Shown piece by piece: positions 18,734-27,631 of a DNA stretch of 58,924 nucleotides. A program made the position numbers and the translations under genes. Origin of the DNA: an uncultured Christensenellaceae bacterium (GTDB lineage: Bacteria > Bacillota > Clostridia > Christensenellales > Borkfalkiaceae); assembly GCA_910586945.1 (NCBI GenBank), contig CAJULO010000007.1, forward strand, positions 1 to 58,924. The letters run 5' to 3'. The notes beneath the pieces are model-generated. The model did no database searches and was not told the DNA's origin. It saw nothing but the letters and a program-made list of their open reading frames with translations. Every line of letters starts with the position of its first letter. The first letter of the stretch is position 1.

Positions 18734-20539
18734 TTATTTATTTGTCTTTAATATGGACATAAAGACTTCACTAGGCACTTCTACTGCACCTATATTGCGC
18801 ATTCTCTTTTTGCCTTCTTTTTGTTTTTCTAATAATTTTTTCTTACGCGTAATATCACCTCCATAACATTTGGCAAGTACATCTTTACGCATTGCTTTAA
18901 TTGTTTCTCTCGCAATAATTTTACCACCCACTGATGCCTGTACTGGAATTTCAAACATTTGTCTTGGTATTAATTCTTTTAAATTTTCAGTTAGTTCTCT
19001 ACCTCGCGTATAAGCTCTATCCTTATGCACTATCATTGAAAGTGCATCACAGATTTCCCCATTGAGCATAATGTCTAACTTTACAAGTTGACTTCTTTCA
19101 TATCCAATAATTTCATAGTCAAAACTAGCATATCCACGGGTACGCGATTTTAAAGTATCAAAAAAGTCATAAATAATTTCATTTAATGGAATTGTATATA
19201 GTAATTTAACTCTTTTTGCATCTAGGTAAATTAAATCCTTATATACCCCTCTTTTTTCCTGACACAAATCCATAATTGCGCCTATATATTCTGGGGGAGT
19301 ATATATTTCTGTCTTAACAAGAGGTTCTTCCACCCAATCTATCTCGCTTTGGGCAGGTAAATGCGAGGGGTTATCAATAAATATCTCTTTACCATCTGTC
19401 TGTATAACTTTATAGGATACACTTGGAGCTGTTGTTATAATATCTAAATTAAATTCTCTCTCAAGGCGTTCCTGTATAATTTCCATATGCAATAGACCTA
19501 AAAATCCACATCTAAAACCAAAACCTAAAGCGACAGAACTATCTGCCTCAAAAATTAAAGCTGCATCATTTAATTGTAATTTTAATAACGCCTCTTTCAA
19601 ATCATTAAATTTACTCCCATCTAGAGGATAAATTCCACTAAACACAACTGGTTGTACCTTTTTATAGCCTGCTAATGGTTTGCTTGCCGGCCTATTTGCT
19701 GTTGTTATAGTATCACCAACAGCTACATCTTGAATACTTTTTATACTTGCTGCAAGATAGCCAACTTCTCCAGCCTCTAAACATTCTTTGGAAGTCAATT
19801 TAGGACTAAATGTACCTACTTCAGTGACTTCAAATTGTTTTGTAGATTGAAAAGTTTTAATGACATCTCCAACACAGACACATCCATCTTTGATGCGAAT
19901 AAATAGAATTACACCTTTATAATTATCATAATAGCTATCAAAAATGAGTGCTTTTAATGGAGCAGTTGTATCCCCTTTGGGAGCCGGAATTTCTTGTACT
20001 ATTTTTTCTAAAACAGCAGCAATATTTTTGCCCTCTTTGGCAGAGACACAAGGCGCTGTTGAAGCATCCAATCCAATAACTTCTTCAATTTCCTTTTTTG
20101 TTCCCTCAATATCTGCAGATGGAAGGTCAATTTTATTGATTACAGGAATAATTTCAAGGTCATTTTCTAATGCCAAATATACATTAGCTAAAGTTTGTGC
20201 TTCAATACCTTGTGTAGCGTCGACAACCAAAATTGCCCCTTCACACGCAGCGAGTGAACGAGAGACTTCATATGTAAAATCAACATGCCCTGGTGTATCA
20301 ATTAAATTAAAAAGATATTCTTTTCCATCATTTGCATTATAAAACATGCGTACTGGAGCAAGTTTTATAGTTATACCTCTTTCTCGCTCTAAGTCCATAG
20401 AATCTAAAAGTTGTGCCTCCATTTCTCTCTGGGAAACTTGTCCAGTAAGCTCAATGATTCTATCTGCCATAGTACTTTTACCATGGTCGATATGTGCTAT
20501 AATACAAAAATTACGAATTTGCTTGTTTGGTTCTACCAT
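18734..20539 (-). CDS. lepA: elongation factor 4 (LepA), ribosomal back-translocase
   Basis: Ribosome-bound GTPase of 601 residues, the standard length. The N-terminal G domain has AHIDHGKST (15-23), the switch with RERGITIK, DTPGHVDF and NKIDLP. The C-terminal half carries the LepA-specific domain, including YGGDITRKKKLLEKQKEGK near the end. It follows parB by 9 bases with an AAAGGA site, so it is probably the last gene of a parA-parB-lepA transcript. Such coupling with the partition genes is not the usual Bacillus arrangement, where lepA sits with hemW and hrcA. Confidence 0.96.
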   Translation of the reverse strand: MVEPNKQIRNFCIIAHIDHGKSTMADRIIELTGQVSQREMEAQLLDSMDLERERGITIKLAPVRMFYNANDGKEYLFNLIDTPGHVDFTYEVSRSLAACEGAILVVDATQGIEAQTLANVYLALENDLEIIPVINKIDLPSADIEGTKKEIEEVIGLDASTAPCVSAKEGKNIAAVLEKIVQEIPAPKGDTTAPLKALIFDSYYDNYKGVILFIRIKDGCVCVGDVIKTFQSTKQFEVTEVGTFSPKLTSKECLEAGEVGYLAASIKSIQDVAVGDTITTANRPASKPLAGYKKVQPVVFSGIYPLDGSKFNDLKEALLKLQLNDAALIFEADSSVALGFGFRCGFLGLLHMEIIQERLEREFNLDIITTAPSVSYKVIQTDGKEIFIDNPSHLPAQSEIDWVEEPLVKTEIYTPPEYIGAIMDLCQEKRGVYKDLIYLDAKRVKLLYTIPLNEIIYDFFDTLKSRTRGYASFDYEIIGYERSQLVKLDIMLNGEICDALSMIVHKDRAYTRGRELTENLKELIPRQMFEIPVQASVGGKIIARETIKAMRKDVLAKCYGGDITRKKKLLEKQKEGKKRMRNIGAVEVPSEVFMSILKTNK

Positions 20540-20548
20540 TGTAATCCT

Positions 20549-21535
20549 TTATTGCTCTTTGTCTTTTCTTTCTTTATTTACAAGTGCCGTAATTTCATAA
20601 ATACGGTTTAAATCATCTTTATTATAATAATCAATATAAATCCGGCCTTTTTTTTCTGTGCCTAACAATGAAACTTTTGTCTTAAATGCATGACGCATAT
20701 CTTCTATAAGAGCTTTTAATTCTAAAGATATCTGTTGCTTTTTTTCTTCTTTCTTTTTTTCTAACTGTTCTTTTGTATTATAGTATTCATTTGCTAATCT
20801 TTCTACATCACGCACAGAATATCCATTACGAATAGCTTGTATAGCAATATCATACTGCGCTTCTGCTGGTAAAGTAATTAAAGCTCTAGCATGCCCGCTC
20901 GTCAATTTACCTTCTGCAATCAATTCAATAACATCATTTGATAAAGTTAGCAAGCGTAAAGTATTTGCTATTGATGAACGACTTTTACCTAGTCTTTTTG
21001 ATACTTCATCTTGTGTTAAATTATATCCCTCCATAAGTTGCTTGATTCCTCTAGCAACTTCTATAGGATTTAAATCTTCCCTCTGTAAATTTTCAATCAA
21101 TGAGATTTCTTGAATTTGCCTATCATTGTATTCGCCTATAACAATTGGGATTTTTTTTAGTCCAAGTTGCTTTGCTGCACGAAAACGACGTTCCCCAGCA
21201 ATTATCATATATCCATTCTTATCATTTACTACCAAAATAGGTGCAATTATACCATGTTTTTCAATAGAATTAGCAAGTTCGTCAAGAGCAATATCATCAA
21301 AATGTTTTCTTGGTTGATTTGGATTAGGATGCACTTTTTCAATATCGATTTCGAAAGATTTTCCTTTTTCAGTTGTTATTTGTTTTTCTTCTTCTTTTTT
21401 AGAAATTAAATTTAATATAGAATTGTCATCCTCTTCTTCTGGATGCAAAGAAATGGCATTTTCATAAGTTTCTTCTGTTTCAGCAAAAAGAGCAGACAAC
21501 CCTCTACCGAGTCCTCTATTTTTTGTTTTACTCAT
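20549..21535 (-). CDS. parB: chromosome partition protein ParB (Spo0J)
   Basis: Binds parS sites and loads SMC near the origin; in spore formers it also acts on Spo0A control through ParA. The 328-residue protein begins with the short basic RGLGRGLSALF segment that in relatives contacts ParA. The CTP-binding ParB/Srx domain has GERRFRA at 114-120 and the ENLQREDLNPIE segment, followed by a helix-turn-helix (LTQDEVSKRLGKSRSSIANT) for parS, and a basic C-terminal dimer domain. A perfect AAGGAG site precedes the start. Candidate target sites are seen 1-4 kb away. Confidence 0.95.
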   Translation of the reverse strand: MSKTKNRGLGRGLSALFAETEETYENAISLHPEEEDDNSILNLISKKEEEKQITTEKGKSFEIDIEKVHPNPNQPRKHFDDIALDELANSIEKHGIIAPILVVNDKNGYMIIAGERRFRAAKQLGLKKIPIVIGEYNDRQIQEISLIENLQREDLNPIEVARGIKQLMEGYNLTQDEVSKRLGKSRSSIANTLRLLTLSNDVIELIAEGKLTSGHARALITLPAEAQYDIAIQAIRNGYSVRDVERLANEYYNTKEQLEKKKEEKKQQISLELKALIEDMRHAFKTKVSLLGTEKKGRIYIDYYNKDDLNRIYEITALVNKERKDKEQ

Positions 21536-21576
21536 ATACTCTCCTTGAACAATTTTATTCAGTACTTCTATTAAAA

Positions 21577-22359
21577 TTAGTCTTTTAAATTTGTTTCACG
21601 CCATAAAAACTCTTCTGTTAGCGCTTTATATGCTTTTGCGCCCATACTTTTAGCAGTTGGGTCAAACTCGACAATTGGTTTTCCATGAGATGCAGCTTCA
21701 ACTAAACGAATATTTCTAGGTACAACAATTTCAAATAATTTTTTACCAAAATACTTTTTAATTTCTAAAGATATTTCATTAGAAATTGTTGCTGCAGAGC
21801 TATACATTGTTAAAATAACACCTTCGAGTTTTAAATTTTGATTTAAATGTTTTTGTACAAGTTGAATAGAATTCATAAGTTGTGTTAAGCCTTCAAGAGC
21901 AAAAAACTCACTTTGAATTGGTATAATTACAGAATCAGCAGCAGTTAAAGCATTTATTGTCACTAAACCTAAAGATGGTGGACAATCTATAAAGATGTAA
22001 TCAAATCTATCCTTAACAACATCAAGAGCCATTTTTAATAATTTTTCTCTATTATTTTTATAAACAAGTTCAACTTCCGCACCAGCAAGTTCAATATTAG
22101 ATGGAATCAAAAATAAATTTTTAAGTTCCATCTCAAGCATGCATTCTTGTATTGTAGCATCTTTTACAAGTACATCATAAATTGATTTTTTAAGTGTACT
22201 TTTTACAACTCCCAATCCTGTTGTAGCATTCCCTTGTGAGTCCATATCAATCAACAATGTTTTTTTACCAAATGAAGCGAGATAAGCTGCCATATTCATA
22301 CAAGTTGTTGTTTTACCAACCCCACCTTTTTGATTAGAAAATGATACTATTTTTGCCAT
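21577..22359 (-). CDS. parA: chromosome partition ATPase ParA (Soj)
   Basis: Deviant Walker ATPase that works with ParB in origin segregation. The P-loop KGGVGKTT lies at 11-18 with the signature lysine, and DCPPSLG gives the Walker B region. The frame is open to a TTG at 22374, but that codon overlaps the GGAG ribosome site of the ATG at 22359, so 260 residues is the likely product. ParB follows after 41 bases. The gap to the upstream ftsH holds an 18-bp inverted repeat that may separate the transcripts. Confidence 0.95.
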   Translation of the reverse strand: MAKIVSFSNQKGGVGKTTTCMNMAAYLASFGKKTLLIDMDSQGNATTGLGVVKSTLKKSIYDVLVKDATIQECMLEMELKNLFLIPSNIELAGAEVELVYKNNREKLLKMALDVVKDRFDYIFIDCPPSLGLVTINALTAADSVIIPIQSEFFALEGLTQLMNSIQLVQKHLNQNLKLEGVILTMYSSAATISNEISLEIKKYFGKKLFEIVVPRNIRLVEAASHGKPIVEFDPTAKSMGAKAYKALTEEFLWRETNLKD

Positions 22360-22418
22360 TTCAATTTTCTCCAATTTTTTATTCTTTATATTTTTTACTT
22401 TATAGATGTATTATGTTC

Positions 22419-22472
22419 TAACAAGAATATTAAAATACAAACTATATTAAAATTATTTTAATATTCTTGTTA
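22419..22472. repeat. 18-bp perfect inverted repeat between ftsH and parA
   Basis: The arms TAACAAGAATATTAAAAT (22419-22436) and its exact complement (22455-22472) are separated by 18 bases. There is no clear T-run, so it may be a weak terminator, an operator or a processing site. Confidence 0.7.
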
Positions 22473-22487
22473 TCAATTTAATTTTTA

Positions 22488-24551
22488 TTAAATATCATTA
22501 TCAGTATTATTTTCTTTCATTGTTTCTTGTGAAACATTTTTATTTTCTACAATATAACTAAATGGACTTCTATTTTTTTCTTTTGTATCCATATAATTAT
22601 AAATTTCTTCTGGAGTAGCTCCATTCATAATCATATCAACTTCATCTAAATAGATTGTTTCTCTTTCTATAAGAACTCTTGCCATAGTATCAAGTGCCTT
22701 TCTATTATCTTGTAAAATTTTTGCAACTCTATTATGCGCTTCATCAATTAAAATTCTTATTTCAGAATCAATTAATTTATTTGTTTCTTCACTAAGCATC
22801 GTGCCTTCATATTCCTGTCCCATAGAGTAGGTAGTATTTGTATTATATGTCATTAAGCCAGCTTTATCACTCATACCCCATTCAGTAACCATTTTTCTAG
22901 CAATATCAGTTAAGCGTTGTAAATCATTAGATGCGCCAGTAGATACATCATGTATAACTAATTCTTCGGCAACACGCCCTCCCATAAGTTCGCATAATTT
23001 ATCTTTCAATTTTGCTTTGCTGACATAATTATCATCATTATCTGGTCTTGTCATTGTATATCCACCAGCAAGTCCTCTTGGAATGATAGATACTTCATGT
23101 ACAGGGTCTAGATATTTACATGATTTTGAAACAATTGCATGTCCTGCTTCATGATAAGCTGTAATTCGTTTATCTGTTTCTGTTACTACACGACTTTTCT
23201 TTTGTGGTCCAATAATTACTTTATCAATACTTTCAAAAATTTCAGAATTACCTATTGTTACTTTATTATTTCTTGCTGCTAATATAGCAGATTCATTTAA
23301 TAGATTTTCTAATTCTGCACCAGAAAAACCACTAGTAATTCTAGCAATAGTTTTATAATTTACTGATGGGTCAACTGGCTTATTTCTTGCATGTACTTTT
23401 AAAATAGCTTCTCTACCACGCACATCAGGTAAATGTACCATAACTTGTCTATCAAAACGTCCTGCTCTTAATAAAGCTGCATCTAAAACATCTACACGAT
23501 TTGTTGCCGCAATAATAATAATACCTTCATTTTTTTCAAATCCATCCATTTGTACAAGTAATTGATTTAAGGTCTGCTCTCTTTCATCATTTCCGCCTCC
23601 AATACCTGAACCTCTTTTGCGTCCAACAGCATCAATTTCATCAATAAAGACAATACATGGTTTAGCTTTTTTGGCAGCTTCAAATAAATCTCTTACACGT
23701 GAAGCACCTACACCAACAAACATTTCCACAAAATCAGAACCTGATATTGAAAAAAACGGAACCCCAGCCTCACCAGCAACCGCCTTAGCAATTAATGTTT
23801 TACCAGTACCAGGAGGACCAACTAAAAGTACACCTTTTGGAATTCTTGCTCCTAATGCCGAAAATTTATTTGGATTTTTTAAAAAATCAACAAGTTCACT
23901 TACTTCTTCTTTTTCTTCATCTGCACCAGCTACATCTGAAAATTTTACTTGAATATTACTATTTATTCTTGCTTTTGATTTTGCATAAGACATTGCTTTA
24001 CTTGAACCACCAGACATTTGACGAAAGAGTAAAACAAACATTACAATTGTTATTGTAATTGACAGTACTGGAAATATAAGAGATGTCCAATTAAAAGTTG
24101 CTAAGTTTGCACCATCATACCAAAAAGTTCCATCTTTAACTAAATTTTTTAATTCTGCATTTCCATATTTTTCCCAACTATTTTTTACAGAGTCTATTGC
24201 TTCTTTTAATATTTTTATATCATCTGCACTAGAAACAGAAGCTACATAAAGGTTCCTACCCCTTCTATTATAAGCATATACTCTATAATTAGATGGATTG
24301 ATAACTATACCAACTATAGCATTATCTGCTGAAAGTCCATTTGGTAATTCTTTATCTGTAATATTTGGATTAGTTTGTATATCATTTGCATAAGCAATTG
24401 ATAAATTATATTCTTGAATTTTATCTATTAACACACTCGTTTTTAATTCTTTAGGACGTGTTGCCATATCAAAAATAAACCAACCCAAAATTAAAGATAT
24501 AATTACAGCAATAACAATAAAGGATATAGTTTTTATTTTATTTTTTTTCAT
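22488..24551 (-). CDS. ftsH: ATP-dependent zinc metalloprotease FtsH
   Basis: Membrane-bound quality-control protease of 687 residues. Two transmembrane helices (about 8-27 and 157-176) enclose an extracellular domain. The AAA domain has Walker A GPPGTGKT at 245-252, Walker B FIDEIDAVG near 303 and the second-region NRVDVLDAALLRAGRFD. The protease domain has the zinc site HEAGH at 467-471. The C-terminal tail is short and polar. In most Firmicutes ftsH follows tilS-hpt; here it sits between the parS cluster and parA. The start has an AAGGAG site. A parS-like sequence lies within the last codons. Confidence 0.97.
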   Translation of the reverse strand: MKKNKIKTISFIVIAVIISLILGWFIFDMATRPKELKTSVLIDKIQEYNLSIAYANDIQTNPNITDKELPNGLSADNAIVGIVINPSNYRVYAYNRRGRNLYVASVSSADDIKILKEAIDSVKNSWEKYGNAELKNLVKDGTFWYDGANLATFNWTSLIFPVLSITITIVMFVLLFRQMSGGSSKAMSYAKSKARINSNIQVKFSDVAGADEEKEEVSELVDFLKNPNKFSALGARIPKGVLLVGPPGTGKTLIAKAVAGEAGVPFFSISGSDFVEMFVGVGASRVRDLFEAAKKAKPCIVFIDEIDAVGRKRGSGIGGGNDEREQTLNQLLVQMDGFEKNEGIIIIAATNRVDVLDAALLRAGRFDRQVMVHLPDVRGREAILKVHARNKPVDPSVNYKTIARITSGFSGAELENLLNESAILAARNNKVTIGNSEIFESIDKVIIGPQKKSRVVTETDKRITAYHEAGHAIVSKSCKYLDPVHEVSIIPRGLAGGYTMTRPDNDDNYVSKAKLKDKLCELMGGRVAEELVIHDVSTGASNDLQRLTDIARKMVTEWGMSDKAGLMTYNTNTTYSMGQEYEGTMLSEETNKLIDSEIRILIDEAHNRVAKILQDNRKALDTMARVLIERETIYLDEVDMIMNGATPEEIYNYMDTKEKNRSPFSYIVENKNVSQETMKENNTDNDI
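22521..22536. promoter_or_regulatory. parS-like site inside the 3' end of ftsH
   Basis: TGTTTCTTGTGAAACA differs from the parS consensus TGTTTCACGTGAAACA at two central positions. It would be a weak ParB site. Confidence 0.4.
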
Positions 24552-24648
24552 TTTATTCTCCTTATTTTTATTTTAGTTATCTTTCATTACAGTCAATATA
24601 TTTGTGCTATTTGAAATAAAAATTAATTATTTAAAATAATTTATAATT

Positions 24649-24664
24649 TGTTTCACGAGAAACA
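24649..24664. promoter_or_regulatory. parS site 1
   Basis: TGTTTCACGAGAAACA has one mismatch to the consensus parS palindrome. It lies upstream of ftsH, 2.3 kb from parA. Confidence 0.75.
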
Positions 24665-24988
24665 TTATTATTTATTAAATTGCAAAATAACTATATATTG
24701 TCTTTATTTAAAATTCCTTATTAACATTTTACCATTTTTTTGAAAAAAGTGCAAGTCTTTATATAGAGAATATTAAATTATAATTTATTATTTTTTATAA
24801 TTTTTAAATATGTTGTTTATATTTTTATATTCTTAAAAAATTATTTCATAATATTTTTTTACATATAAATATTATTATGCATATAAAAAATATATTTATT
24901 TATAATATATTAAAATTTATAAAATTAGAGTCTTTTTATAAATTTTATTTATGCACTTACTAAAAATTTTTATAAATTTGCTTTAATT

Positions 24989-25004
24989 TGTTTCTCGTGA
25001 AACA
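24989..25004. promoter_or_regulatory. parS site 2
   Basis: TGTTTCTCGTGAAACA has one mismatch to the consensus. Confidence 0.75.
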
Positions 25005-25021
25005 CTCCTAAAAAAAATTAT

Positions 25022-25037
25022 TTCTTCACGTGAAACA
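25022..25037. promoter_or_regulatory. parS site 3
   Basis: TTCTTCACGTGAAACA has two mismatches, with the central CACGTG and the full right half kept. Confidence 0.65.
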
Positions 25038-25107
25038 AATATATATGCACCATCTAAAATTTTATAATAAATTTCAATTTTTCCACGTGAAACAAATATA
25101 TATGCAC
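25027..25107. repeat. 24-bp direct repeat built on the parS core
   Basis: The sequence from CACGTGAAACA to ATATATGCAC occurs identically at 25027-25050 and 25084-25107, a period of 57 bases. Each copy continues past the parS core with the same 13 bases, so the extra part may matter or may only reflect a recent duplication. Confidence 0.8.
25079..25094. promoter_or_regulatory. parS site 4
   Basis: TTTTCCACGTGAAACA has two mismatches, both in the left half. Confidence 0.65.
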
Positions 25108-25128
25108 TATTTTATATTTATAACAAAA

Positions 25129-25175
25129 TAAAGTGTATAAAATATTTATTTTTTGGATATAAAATATACACTTTA
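25129..25175 (+). promoter_or_regulatory. yyaC promoter region with an inverted repeat
   Basis: Perfect 11-bp arms (TAAAGTGTATA, 25129-25139, and its complement, 25165-25175) flank a GTATA box and, 15 bases on, GGATATAAAAT. The boxes resemble a forespore sigma-F/G promoter only loosely. The AGGAGT ribosome site of yyaC follows directly. Confidence 0.4.
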
Positions 25176-25190
25176 GGAGTAAAAATTAAA

Positions 25191-25784
25191 ATGGATTATC
25201 AATATCATTTTTTAAATCAATTTGCTGTAGATAGTATAGCAAATACTTTATATAAATTAACAAAAAATAAAAAACCTATATTTGTCTGTATTGGTTCTGA
25301 TTTAGCTATTGGAGATAGTTTAGGACCTATATGTGGAAGTATTTTGAAACAAAAAATAAACGGATATTATATTTATGGTTGTTTGAAAAAGCCAGTCACA
25401 GCAAAAGAAATACAGTTTATCAATCAATTTGTAAAAAATGCACATCCTTCTTCAACTATCATTGCAATTGATGCTGCTGTTGGGAATATAAATGATATAG
25501 GTTTAATTAAAATTTTAGATTATGGCATTAAACCTGGTTCTGGTGTAAATAAAAAGCTTGATTTAGTAGGTGATATTTCTATTATGGGAATAGTTGCAGA
25601 AAGGTCATCCTATCATTATTCAATTTTACATGCTACAAGATTAAATTTAGTCTTCACAATGGCAAAAATTATTAGCGAAAGTATTATAAAATTTACAACT
25701 TATCAACAATCTTCTTCGAAAACTCTTCATTATTTTCGAAAAAATACTGATAATTTATATAAGTTAAACACAAATTCACAATAA
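25191..25784 (+). CDS. yyaC: sporulation protein YyaC (DUF1256, Gpr-like fold)
   Basis: A 197-residue protein of the YyaC family, related in fold to the germination protease Gpr; its exact job in sporulation is unknown. The family core is clear: FVCIGSDLAIGDSLGPICG near residue 31, AIDAAVGN near 93, then KPGSGVNKKLDLVGDISIMG. The last 30 residues are a polar tail not typical of the family. In Bacillus yyaC also lies next to the par locus close to oriC, so the location is conserved. It is the only plus-strand gene in the left arm near the origin, and the first marker here that the organism forms spores. Confidence 0.9.
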   Translation: MDYQYHFLNQFAVDSIANTLYKLTKNKKPIFVCIGSDLAIGDSLGPICGSILKQKINGYYIYGCLKKPVTAKEIQFINQFVKNAHPSSTIIAIDAAVGNINDIGLIKILDYGIKPGSGVNKKLDLVGDISIMGIVAERSSYHYSILHATRLNLVFTMAKIISESIIKFTTYQQSSSKTLHYFRKNTDNLYKLNTNSQ

Positions 25785-26183
25785 ATATCCACAATTGTGG
25801 ATAACTTATGTGTATATCTTATAAATTAATAGTTAATTATTAAACTATTTTGTAACTAACTTTTAGTATATAATTCAAATTTAAAAATAAATAATTTATT
25901 AAATTATACAAAAATTTTACAATAAATAAAATAAAATAAAATAAAATAAAAATAACAATTACAACTTAAATAAAATAAATAAAAATAATTTATTAAAATA
26001 CAATAATTAAAATGTTTTTTATATTATATTTTAATAACATTTTATATAAAAAATAAACTATTGATTTGATATCAATACTCTAAAAATAAGAAAGATATCA
26101 AGTAAATATAGAATAAAATCAAATATTATTTTATTCAAAATATTTTAGTTTAAATTTCATATTTTATAAATATAAAATTTTAT
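25785..26183. other. AT-rich intergenic region with a DnaA-box pair and a TAAAA tract
   Basis: Just after yyaC an ATATCCACA (25785-25793) and a perfect TGTGGATAA (25796-25804) form an inverted DnaA-box pair. At 25921-25953 the pentamer TAAAA is repeated several times. Further on are a TTGATATCAA palindrome and a short inverted repeat around GAATAAAAT. No gene is seen. It could be a second part of the origin or a DnaA-titration site. Confidence 0.5.
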
Positions 26184-26221
26184 AAAAAAAGGATAACTTA
26201 TTAAAAAGTTATCCTTTTTTT
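26184..26221 (-). terminator. intrinsic terminator of the rpmH-rnpA-yidD-yidC operon
   Basis: Perfect 16-bp arms around AAGGATAACTT with a 6-base loop and T-run. The hairpin includes the yidC stop codon. Confidence 0.88.
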
Positions 26222-27615
26222 ATAGTTGGTATCCGTTTATTATATTGATTTTTTATTTCAATTGCCTCTTTTTTCATAAATTTCTTTTCAATAATACTAT
26301 TTACTATTAAATTACTTATAAACGAAATTGTACTACTTAAGAACAAATAAAGCATATATGCCATACTATAGGTAAAACCAAAATAAATATACATTGCTGG
26401 AATTAAAATTAAAGGTATCCACTTCATAAATTTAGCGGCTTTTCCATTTCCTTGCATCAATTCATTCTGTGTTTTAGATTGCCTTGTAATAAAATATTGC
26501 GAAATAAATAATGCTCCTGCGGATAAAAAGATAATTATAAAGAATCCATTTGGTTTTTTATCTCTTTCATAAGATAAATTATCAGTAAATTTATTAAAAG
26601 CTTCTTCACTAATATTTATTCCTGCATTTTTTAAAGCTTTATAGGAGAGTGGATGAATATAGGATACATCTGAATTCCATATATTCGATACCCACAAAAA
26701 TCTGGTTTTTTTATTGATTTCTTTATATTTTGTTTCAGAAGCATCTTTTCCTACTTGCTCAATAATAGCATTTGCTTTTGCTGTATCATCTGTAAAATTA
26801 TTACCTACTTTATCCATTGCTGCTTTTACAGCTTCATTTGTTTGTGCAACTTGACTAATATTATTTGGTTGTACTACTAATTCTATTTTATATTGAATCA
26901 ATGAATTATCGAAAGATTTATACCAATTTTTATCAACTTCATCTATTAAAGTAGATAATTTTATACCATTTACACTTTCATTATTAAAAAAATTTGCAAT
27001 TCCATTAGAATCATTGTTTTTAGGTCCATTTGTTGCGTTTACAGTAACTATTCTTTTAATTAAAAGTAAAGAAGTATTACTATCACCTTGTGTCTGTGTT
27101 TGCGTATATGTCCAAGTATTTGTACTTCCAACTTGTGCAGCTGAATAAGTATTTTCTTTTTTATCAGAAGCTAAATCTTTAATAGATTGATTATAAGCTT
27201 GTGCCATTTCACTATAATTATTTATATTTGCCCAAGCTGAGTAATTATTAAATCCAGAAAATATAATAAAGAATAGGGGTAAAGTTATAAGCATAGGTAA
27301 ACAAGCCTTAAATGGAGAAAAACCATTTTTCTTATATATCTCCATAGATTTTTGCCTATAAATTTGCTCATCATTTTTATACTGCGCTTTTAACTTTTCA
27401 AGTTGAGGCTTTACTTTTTCCATAGCTAAGCTACTTTTTTTCATAGATATGCGTGAGTAAATTTCAAAAGGCATAGTCAATAGCTTGATAAAAATTGTAA
27501 ATATAATAATACCTAATCCAACACTACCTATCAATATACCTAAATTAATTACCCAACCAACAATTCTCCCTAACATTGAGATTGAACCTGAAAATTCAGG
27601 AATTAAACTTAACAT
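26209..27615 (-). CDS. yidC: membrane protein insertase YidC/SpoIIIJ with a long internal insert
   Basis: Inserts proteins into the cytoplasmic membrane, alone or with SecYEG. The 468 residues are well above the roughly 260 of Bacillus SpoIIIJ. A first hydrophobic segment (11-45) is followed by the basic coiled-coil hairpin loop (KPQLEKLKAQYKNDEQIYRQ) and a second helix (PMLITLPLFFIIFSGF near 108-123). A polar segment of about 200 residues then separates it from the last membrane helices (about 350-440). No lipoprotein Cys is evident. It ends with a basic tail. An AGGAG site precedes the start; yidD lies 16 bases upstream in the same operon. The insert is probably extracellular and its role is unknown. 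Confidence 0.93.
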   Translation of the reverse strand: MLSLIPEFSGSISMLGRIVGWVINLGILIGSVGLGIIIFTIFIKLLTMPFEIYSRISMKKSSLAMEKVKPQLEKLKAQYKNDEQIYRQKSMEIYKKNGFSPFKACLPMLITLPLFFIIFSGFNNYSAWANINNYSEMAQAYNQSIKDLASDKKENTYSAAQVGSTNTWTYTQTQTQGDSNTSLLLIKRIVTVNATNGPKNNDSNGIANFFNNESVNGIKLSTLIDEVDKNWYKSFDNSLIQYKIELVVQPNNISQVAQTNEAVKAAMDKVGNNFTDDTAKANAIIEQVGKDASETKYKEINKKTRFLWVSNIWNSDVSYIHPLSYKALKNAGINISEEAFNKFTDNLSYERDKKPNGFFIIIFLSAGALFISQYFITRQSKTQNELMQGNGKAAKFMKWIPLILIPAMYIYFGFTYSMAYMLYLFLSSTISFISNLIVNSIIEKKFMKKEAIEIKNQYNKRIPTIKKG

Positions 27616-27631
27616 ACATAACTCCTATAAA

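Larger units (their letters stand above)
24665..25190. other. AT-rich intergenic region with the parS cluster
   Basis: The stretch between ftsH and yyaC has no coding frame. It is extremely AT-rich and holds three more parS-like palindromes, a direct repeat and the yyaC promoter region, listed separately. The low GC content may also help local DNA melting or protein binding, but that is inference. Confidence 0.6.

Noticed and set aside
21590..21606. TGTTTCACG in the parA 3' end as a further parS site
   Set aside because: Only the left half matches; the right half is lost.
25921..25953. TAAAA repeats considered as a CRISPR or iteron array
   Set aside because: Units are 5 bases without spacers and are simple AT repeats.
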